Shown here: in pieces, positions 58,729-64,000 of the stretch
Numbering within the stretch: the stretch's first letter is position 1
Layout of the letters: each line of letters starts with the position of its first letter
From: Alicyclobacillus sp. SP_1
GTDB taxonomy: Bacteria > Bacillota > Bacilli > Alicyclobacillales > Alicyclobacillaceae
DNA length: 64,000 nt
Assembly (NCBI RefSeq): GCF_024706985.1
Contig: NZ_JAMCCX010000007.1
Location: forward strand, 37,861 to 101,860
Reading direction: 5' to 3'
Made by a program: the position numbers and the translations under genes
Notes under the pieces: model-generated
What the model was told of the DNA's origin: nothing
The model's input: the letters and a program-made list of their open reading frames with translations, nothing else
The model's database searches: none

Positions 58729-59997
58729 TTAATCCAGATACCGGATGTCGAGGATGGCTTTTGACTTGTCACTGACCACCACGTCAAACGTATGTCCATG
58801 TTCAGTTCCGAGAATTGAAGTGGCCGGTATGTAGGCCCCGTCTGCTGCAGCATACCAAGCTGGACGATATACCTTCGGGTGGAAACTGGATGAGAACAAT
58901 CCGGAGAACTGGTTGGAAGACATGACAGTCTGTGCCGCTGAGACCGGATTAACTTGGTGATTGAACCAAGATATCGCATTCATTCCAACTACGTGGTTGT
59001 TCACCAAATTGACTTTGACAACCACCGATTTTTTGTCGACCATGCGGTCGCCTTGCTTAGCAACGAAGGTAATATAACACACATTTCCAATTCGCGACGT
59101 ATTTGTCCATACGAGACTTGAGAATCCACGTCGGTTGAGCCACGTTTTCGCAGCAGTACGCGCCTCTTCCACGTCATAACGGGCTGGTCCTTGCGAACTA
59201 CTTTGCTCTTCATAAGCGACGACTTGATGATTCCGTTCAGACACCTGAAACCATGCCGCAGTACCATGAAGTTTGGCTTCGTAAGAGTGCAGGTCGGACG
59301 TGCCTGGAACCTGACCCACGCTTTGTACTTCTGTCATGGTCATCGGAAACGTGAATTTTTCGAGGGTATTCAAGGTTGATTTTGACATATGTGAGTGCGT
59401 CATCAACTCGTCGGTGCCGGATGCAGGAAGTTTGGGGCCCATGGGCGCGGAACTCTTCACTCCGCCCATCCATTGCTTCACCTTTCGATGAAAGTTATGG
59501 ATGGTTGCTGAAAGGTCAGTCCCGTTATCATCCGACGAGTGCGTCAGTTTCGCAAGCTGCTCTTGCACGATGGTTGATGACCCTTGCCATGCCTGTAAGG
59601 TACTGAGCCGTTCTTTTTCGGTCACATTCGAACTTGCTTTCCATTGATTGATCTTTTCTGGGATTTGTGATAGTATGTGCAAGTTTTTTTGAAGCACGTC
59701 ATTCGTACGTGGTAGATACGAAGCAGTTTCTTCGAGCGCTGTCGCCGTCGTGGTAAGTTTATCGAAACGAGCTTGTAAATCCTCATTGCGACGGAGAATC
59801 TCGGTCTCGAGCGCCTCCTGATCCACTTTTTGTGCATCCCAACGGGCTTGCTCTAAAGATATCGTGCGCGTCGCTTCGGCCTGGTTCTCTAACTGCTCAT
59901 TATGTTGAGATTCCACAACACCAAAGGCGACAGCCGCTATACTGATAATTCCAAGGACGACGAGTGCTGAGCCTAACCAATAGGATGAACGAACCAT
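58729..59997 (-). CDS. ypeB: Germination protein YpeB
   Basis: A 422-residue spore protein that stabilises the cortex hydrolase SleB. One N-terminal membrane helix (SALVVLGIISIAAVAFGVV), a long helical region (~30-220), and PepSY-type repeats in the second half (VEEARTAAKTWLNRRGF and a final VVVSDKSKAILDIRYL) are visible. The start at 59997 follows GGAGAGGAG at a long spacing. sleB, usually directly upstream, is not present in the window. Confidence 0.88.
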   Translation of the reverse strand: MVRSSYWLGSALVVLGIISIAAVAFGVVESQHNEQLENQAEATRTISLEQARWDAQKVDQEALETEILRRNEDLQARFDKLTTTATALEETASYLPRTNDVLQKNLHILSQIPEKINQWKASSNVTEKERLSTLQAWQGSSTIVQEQLAKLTHSSDDNGTDLSATIHNFHRKVKQWMGGVKSSAPMGPKLPASGTDELMTHSHMSKSTLNTLEKFTFPMTMTEVQSVGQVPGTSDLHSYEAKLHGTAAWFQVSERNHQVVAYEEQSSSQGPARYDVEEARTAAKTWLNRRGFSSLVWTNTSRIGNVCYITFVAKQGDRMVDKKSVVVKVNLVNNHVVGMNAISWFNHQVNPVSAAQTVMSSNQFSGLFSSSFHPKVYRPAWYAAADGAYIPATSILGTEHGHTFDVVVSDKSKAILDIRYLD

Positions 59998-60150
59998 GAT
60001 TCGTGGATTCTCCTCTCCCTGCGTCAGCGCATGGCACTTTACACGCTGAAAAGGATTCCACCAAAAACACAAAATATGCCCGCTGACGCGCGGGCTCATC
60101 TCACAAACAGTCTACAAGTCATCATACGGGTCCTAGGAGTACATCAGGCA

Positions 60151-60357
60151 TTATTGTAAGGTTTCGATATCGAAATCACTCTCGTTATCGCACAGGCACC
60201 GTTTAAAACCAGTCTCAATATTGCCTTTAACATCTCGAACTCCACGTAAAATAAATGTCTCTCCACACTTTTTGCAACGAATGTGTACTTTTACTCGCTG
60301 ATTCTGAACAATCACCTCGTCGCTCACTCCCTCGCAAGTGAGTGTATCCATCCGCAT
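60151..60357 (-). CDS. 68-residue zinc-ribbon protein
   Basis: Cysteines in RCKKCGET and RCLCDNE, ~22 residues apart, suggest one zinc site. The ATG at 60357 follows GGGGGGTAAAG. It is small and polar, without a membrane segment. Function unknown; placed alone between gudB and ypeB. Confidence 0.65.
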   Translation of the reverse strand: MRMDTLTCEGVSDEVIVQNQRVKVHIRCKKCGETFILRGVRDVKGNIETGFKRCLCDNESDFDIETLQ

Positions 60358-60513
60358 GCCACTTTACCCCCCGAGAAGCAACTGTGAAATTACGAATACG
60401 GGACACCGTTCCGTGATAGGTTGCCCACAAAATTGAAAACATCGCTCATGGCTCAAATGACTTGGTGAATCTGCCCTCTTAAGACACAAGTTTGTGACGA
60501 ACGACCGAGTTCA

Positions 60514-61785
60514 CTAAACCCAACCGCGCCATCGGGCTGCTTCGGCCATTCGTTGTACACCAACGATATAGGCCGCAAGTCGCATATTGACCGAATATTT
60601 TTGAGACGCCGCATACACGGCAGAAAAACTTCGCTGCAGGACTCTCGAGAGATTTGTATCTACTTCACTGTCTGACCAGTAATAGCCCTGATTATTCTGT
60701 ACCCATTCAAAGTATGACACGATGACTCCGCCTGAGTTACCTAAGACATCCGGAACCACAAGTACCCCGCGTCGGTCAAGAATATCCGTCGCGGCCATCG
60801 TCGTCGGTCCGTTCGCTGCTTCTACAACAATTGAAGCTTGAATGTTCGACGCATTGTCGGTCGTAATTTGATTTTCAATGGCTGCTGGCACTAGAATGTC
60901 ACATGGAAGCTCCAGCAATTCCTTATTCGTGATGGTGTCTCTGTACAATTTCGTAACACTCCCAAAAGAGTCGCGACGCTCTAACAGTTCATCGACATCT
61001 AACCCGTTTGGCTGATAAAGAGCACCATATGCATCGGAAATGCCTACCACCAAAGCACCAGCGTCTTTCATATATTTAGCAAGATAACTTCCTGCGTTGC
61101 CAAATCCCTGAACAACAACTCTAGCTCCACTTAATTGAATTCCCTTGACGCGACAGGCTTCGTCTATACATATCGCAACGCCACGAGCCGTGGCTCTTTC
61201 CCGACCAACACTACCACCGAGCACAACTGGTTTGCCGGTTATAAAACCAGGAGAATCTGACTCACGAATCCGCGAGTATTCATCAAACATCCAAGCCATA
61301 TTTTGGGAGTTTGAAAAGACATCCGGTGCAGGTATGTCTTTGGCCGGACCCACAATTTGACTAATAGCTCGAACGTATGCGCGACTTAACCGCTCTATTT
61401 CAGCGAAAGACATGTCACGAGGATCGCAAACTATGCCTCCTTTTCCTCCGCCATAGGGAAGGTCCGCAATACCGCATTTCACTGACATCCACATGGAAAG
61501 AGCTTGGATTTCCTCTTCATTCACATCCGGATGAAGTCGAATTCCGCCCTTTGTAGGCCCGACGGCATCATTGTGCTGAGCACGATAACCAGTAAACACT
61601 TTGACCGAGCCGTCATCCATCGTCACCGGAAAGCGTACAGTAAGGGTGCGCAACGGTTGACTCAGTAAGTTATAGAGGTCATCTCCGTATCCAAGGCGGT
61701 TTAAGGCTTCTTTAATCACCTGCTGTGTAGCGAGTAATACATTTAATGACTCCGCTGCTTCCACATGAGTTTCATTCGTACTCAC
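60514..61785 (-). CDS. gudB: NAD-specific glutamate dehydrogenase (GudB/RocG type)
   Basis: Oxidative deamination of glutamate to 2-oxoglutarate. The GYRAQHNDAVGPTKGGIRLHP motif, PYGGGKGGIVCDP with the catalytic Lys, PAPDVFSNSQNMAWM, and a VVQGFGNAGSYLAKY Rossmann motif are present in 423 residues. The GTG start follows AAAGGAG. No inactivating duplication, such as that of the laboratory B. subtilis gudB, is apparent. Confidence 0.95.
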   Translation of the reverse strand: MSTNETHVEAAESLNVLLATQQVIKEALNRLGYGDDLYNLLSQPLRTLTVRFPVTMDDGSVKVFTGYRAQHNDAVGPTKGGIRLHPDVNEEEIQALSMWMSVKCGIADLPYGGGKGGIVCDPRDMSFAEIERLSRAYVRAISQIVGPAKDIPAPDVFSNSQNMAWMFDEYSRIRESDSPGFITGKPVVLGGSVGRERATARGVAICIDEACRVKGIQLSGARVVVQGFGNAGSYLAKYMKDAGALVVGISDAYGALYQPNGLDVDELLERRDSFGSVTKLYRDTITNKELLELPCDILVPAAIENQITTDNASNIQASIVVEAANGPTTMAATDILDRRGVLVVPDVLGNSGGVIVSYFEWVQNNQGYYWSDSEVDTNLSRVLQRSFSAVYAASQKYSVNMRLAAYIVGVQRMAEAARWRGWV

Positions 61786-61880
61786 ATCAATACTCCTTTG
61801 GTCACGATGAACTGACGTCTACGCTGGAGATGGGTTGTCCAACCCTTTGGCATGTCGGAGGCTCTCTCCAAATATAGAGT

Positions 61881-62480
61881 TTACTCCGGCTTTGCAAATT
61901 TGTCATTCAGTTGTTGTAGTGCTTGTTCGGTCAAAACGCACTTTCCATACTCCTGTAGAAATGCCAAGGATGTATTTGAGGCATCTCCATATTCCGTCAG
62001 TACGTAATGCAAGTTGGGGTTTTGATCCAACTCCTCTTCCCCGTTTAGCACCAAGTAGTAATTCCCTTCATATGCGTACAAGGAGCAGAGAATATGCTCA
62101 CCATTCATTGCAAATGCTACCCTTAAGACATCTTCAAAGTCGTAGAATTTAAAGGTTGTGACCTGCGGTTGCTCAAAGTCATAGGAATCGTCGTAATCCT
62201 CATCCAACTCTTCTTCTTCATCACTAATAGGTGGTACCGCAGGCACACGGGTCACAATAATTACAACGCCTTCAGAGGGCATGGTAAATGCCTCAACGGC
62301 AATCGGCCCAGATACCTCAAATCCCACCTCTGAATATGCCGTCTCCATCATGTCCCAAAAAAGCTCTTGAACTTTCTTACCATTTCTCCACAACTCGTCT
62401 TTATCGATACCCCGGAGAGCCAAATCTTCGTAACTGACAAAAATCCGCACCTTGTCTCGGGCGATGCGTTCTACCTTCAT
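61881..62480 (-). CDS. mecA: Adaptor protein MecA
   Basis: A 199-residue adaptor that delivers ComK and other substrates to ClpCP. The N-terminal substrate-binding domain is MKVERIARDKVRIFVSYEDL with LFWDMMETAYSEVGF; an acidic linker (DEEEELDEDYDD) and a C-terminal ClpC-binding domain (FKFYDFEDVLRVAFAM) follow. Start at 62480 behind GAGGG. Confidence 0.95.
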   Translation of the reverse strand: MKVERIARDKVRIFVSYEDLALRGIDKDELWRNGKKVQELFWDMMETAYSEVGFEVSGPIAVEAFTMPSEGVVIIVTRVPAVPPISDEEEELDEDYDDSYDFEQPQVTTFKFYDFEDVLRVAFAMNGEHILCSLYAYEGNYYLVLNGEEELDQNPNLHYVLTEYGDASNTSLAFLQEYGKCVLTEQALQQLNDKFAKPE

Positions 62481-62654
62481 GCGCAACCCTCGCTTTCGGA
62501 AACGAAAAGACGCTCAACCCGCATAAATCAAGCGGCTTTCGAACGACTCCATATCGATGGATGTGCCCACTACTCGCCAAGCATCTGCGGAACCTGAACA
62601 GACGATGATGGATAGCATCGTGTCACTCCATTTAACAACTAAGGCCTGAGAAAA

Positions 62655-63635
62655 TCAACTGGATTTCCGCTCAATTATATTGTGCAACAAGGTCACTGTA
62701 TAGTTCTCAACAGGTTCGTCCAAAAGCATCTTTGTCAAAAGACGCATAGAAACGGCACCAAAATCGTACATGGGCTGTGCAATGACGGTCAGTTCGGGAC
62801 GGACCATCGTCGCTAAACGCGTGTTGTCAAAAGCGATAATCCGTACATCTTCAGGAACAGAGTGTCCAGAGTCTTGAATGGCATGAACCGAAGCCAGCCC
62901 CAATTCATCACTCGCAGCAATCAACCCATCGATGTTTAATGTCTGAAACTCATCACGAAGCAACTGTATTGCATGTTCGTATCGACCTTCTCCAACATGC
63001 AGTACACGAAAATTGTGGTTATCCAGTTGTCGGCGCACACCATGTAGGCGATGGTCGGCAATCACTGAAATACCTTCATCCGATGTAACAAAGGCTATCC
63101 TTTTGCACCCTTTTTCCAGCAAATAATTTGCAGCATCCGCACCTGCTCGGCGATTGTCGATATTAACAGACGGAATGCGTCGTTCCGTATCCTCTGTCGC
63201 ACACAGCACAACCGGAATTTGAGCGTCTTCAAATGCTTCAATATGTTCCCCACGGAGCGCGTTGGTCATGTAGAGGATACCATCCACCTGCTTCTCCCAC
63301 ATTGTTCCAATCAGACTGACTTCCCTTGGAATTTGTCCGTCAGAGTTCGCCAAGACGATGTGATAATCGTACATGGTCGCAATGTCTTCAATACCCCGCA
63401 CAATCTCTGCTACGAACGCGGCAGAAACGTCTGGGACAATGACGCCAATGGTCCTCGTTCGCTTGCTCGCTAGGCCCCGAGCCACTGCATTCGGGCGATA
63501 TCCCAGCTGTGAAATCGCCTCTAAAACACGGCGTTTGGTGTCGTCCTTAACGACAGCTGTGCCATTAATTACTCTCGAAACAGTCGCCATGGAGACCTTT
63601 GCTTCGCGTGCTACATCATATATTGTCACAGTCAT
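62655..63635 (-). CDS. ccpA: LacI/GalR family regulator, catabolite control protein A
   Basis: A 326-residue repressor/activator. The DNA-binding domain VTIYDVAREAKVSMATVSRVIN, the hinge YRPNAVARGLASKRTRTIGVI, and the periplasmic-binding-like effector domain match CcpA closely. CcpA acts with phosphorylated HPr (Ser46) on cre sites. The start at 63635 follows TAGGAGTGG. Another LacI member cannot be wholly excluded, but the hinge and N-terminus favour CcpA. Confidence 0.88.
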   Translation of the reverse strand: MTVTIYDVAREAKVSMATVSRVINGTAVVKDDTKRRVLEAISQLGYRPNAVARGLASKRTRTIGVIVPDVSAAFVAEIVRGIEDIATMYDYHIVLANSDGQIPREVSLIGTMWEKQVDGILYMTNALRGEHIEAFEDAQIPVVLCATEDTERRIPSVNIDNRRAGADAANYLLEKGCKRIAFVTSDEGISVIADHRLHGVRRQLDNHNFRVLHVGEGRYEHAIQLLRDEFQTLNIDGLIAASDELGLASVHAIQDSGHSVPEDVRIIAFDNTRLATMVRPELTVIAQPMYDFGAVSMRLLTKMLLDEPVENYTVTLLHNIIERKSS

Positions 63636-63773
63636 CAGAGCCACTCCTAAGTGTAGTCATAGGAGAATGATATCAATGGAATAGAGTCTATAACAAGGAA
63701 GGTCAGCAAGATGGCGACGAAATATGCAAGTTTTCTTCAAACATCATGGCAATGAGAGACCGAGAATCTACAT

Positions 63774-63806
63774 AAAAAGAGATTCATATCGACGACATGA
63801 ATCTCT
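63774..63806 (-). terminator. Intrinsic terminator of tRNA-Leu
   Basis: Minus-strand AGAGATTCAT/ATGAATCTCT perfect 10-bp arms with a 9-base loop, followed by TTTTATG. Confidence 0.88.
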
Positions 63807-63829
63807 GACAGTTTCCATTCCAGTCCATT

Positions 63830-63912
63830 TGGTGCGGGTGAAGGGACTCGAACCCCCACGGTTTCCCGCCAGAACCTAAATCTGGTGCGTCTGCCAATTC
63901 CGCCACACCCGC
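63830..63912 (-). tRNA. tRNA-Leu (anticodon TAG)
   Basis: Complete class II cloverleaf on the minus strand: acceptor GCGGGTG/CACCCGC, anticodon stem CCAGA/TCTGG with loop TTTAGGT, a long variable arm (CGGGAAACCG), T loop TTCGAGT, discriminator A, and CCA encoded. Confidence 0.95.
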
Positions 63913-64000
63913 ATAGAAGGAAATCTCTCTCGCCTGGCAACGTCCTACCTTCCCAGGGGTCTGCACCCCAAGTATTCTCGGCGCTGGAGGTCTTCACGGT

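Noticed and set aside
1..64000. CRISPR arrays and insertion sequences
   Set aside because: No regularly spaced identical repeats of 24-40 bases and no DDE transposase gene were found. The only short array is the 12-bp iteron run in the replication gene.

Overview
The window looks like chromosomal DNA of an aerobic, endospore-forming Bacillales bacterium, most likely a member of the Alicyclobacillaceae; the family is inferred and no sequence search was run. The grounds are the sporulation and germination genes spoIVA and ypeB, the regulators mecA and ccpA, a 75-residue TRAP protein (mtrB), menaquinone genes, and a gene order close to the Bacillus subtilis stretch cmk - S1 gene - der - gpsA - spoIVA - mtrB - hepS - menG - hepT - ndk - cheR - aroC - aroB - aroH - trp - tyrA - aroA. 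Nearly all chromosomal genes lie on the minus strand.

Region 1 (1-4.9 kb) holds a YitT-type membrane protein cut by the window edge, ypiB, and an XPB-like helicase with a partner protein. Region 2 (4.9-20.2 kb) is an aromatic amino acid supra-operon. Three tandem M42 aminopeptidase paralogues, one without its catalytic residues, are followed by aroC, aroB and aroH. Then comes a regulated leader and trpD-C-F-B-A, aroF, tyrA and aroA, ending at an intrinsic terminator. trpE and trpG are absent. The leader has its own sigma-A promoter, an eight-triplet TRAP site, a terminator, and a second run of NAG triplets over the trpD ribosome binding site. TRAP itself is encoded at 47.6 kb.

Region 3 (20,695-38,697) is an 18-kb integrated element bounded by a 12-bp direct repeat. 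It sits in the 3' end of a host gene whose reading frame is restored when the element is removed in silico. It carries a large serine recombinase at the right end, hicBA at the left end, three Xre-type repressors with inverted-repeat operators, and a DnaD-like replication protein whose gene contains iteron-like repeats. A long, translationally coupled minus-strand operon follows. It encodes at least nine very small single-span membrane proteins, larger membrane and secreted proteins, and a Zot-like P-loop ATPase. Its last four genes are a GT-C glycosyltransferase, a fibronectin-III surface protein, a polyprenyl-phosphate sugar synthase fused to GtrA, and an acyltransferase. There are no tail, head or terminase genes. 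The simplest reading is a filamentous-phage-like (inovirus-like) prophage of a Gram-positive host with its own virion glycosylation pathway. An AT-rich pair next to the integrase (soluble protein plus 4-TM protein) may be a superinfection-exclusion or defence module.

Region 4 (38.8-44.5 kb) contains cell-wall genes (a LysM transglycosylase and a GT51 transglycosylase), a free-standing lipoyl domain, CbpB, cheR and a patatin-like lipase. Region 5 (44.5-64 kb) is conserved core: ndk, the heptaprenyl diphosphate and menaquinone genes, mtrB, tRNA-Pro, spoIVA, gcvH, gpsA, plsY, der, a DUF512 protein, an S1 protein, plsC, cmk, a PilZ protein, ypeB, gudB, mecA, ccpA and tRNA-Leu.
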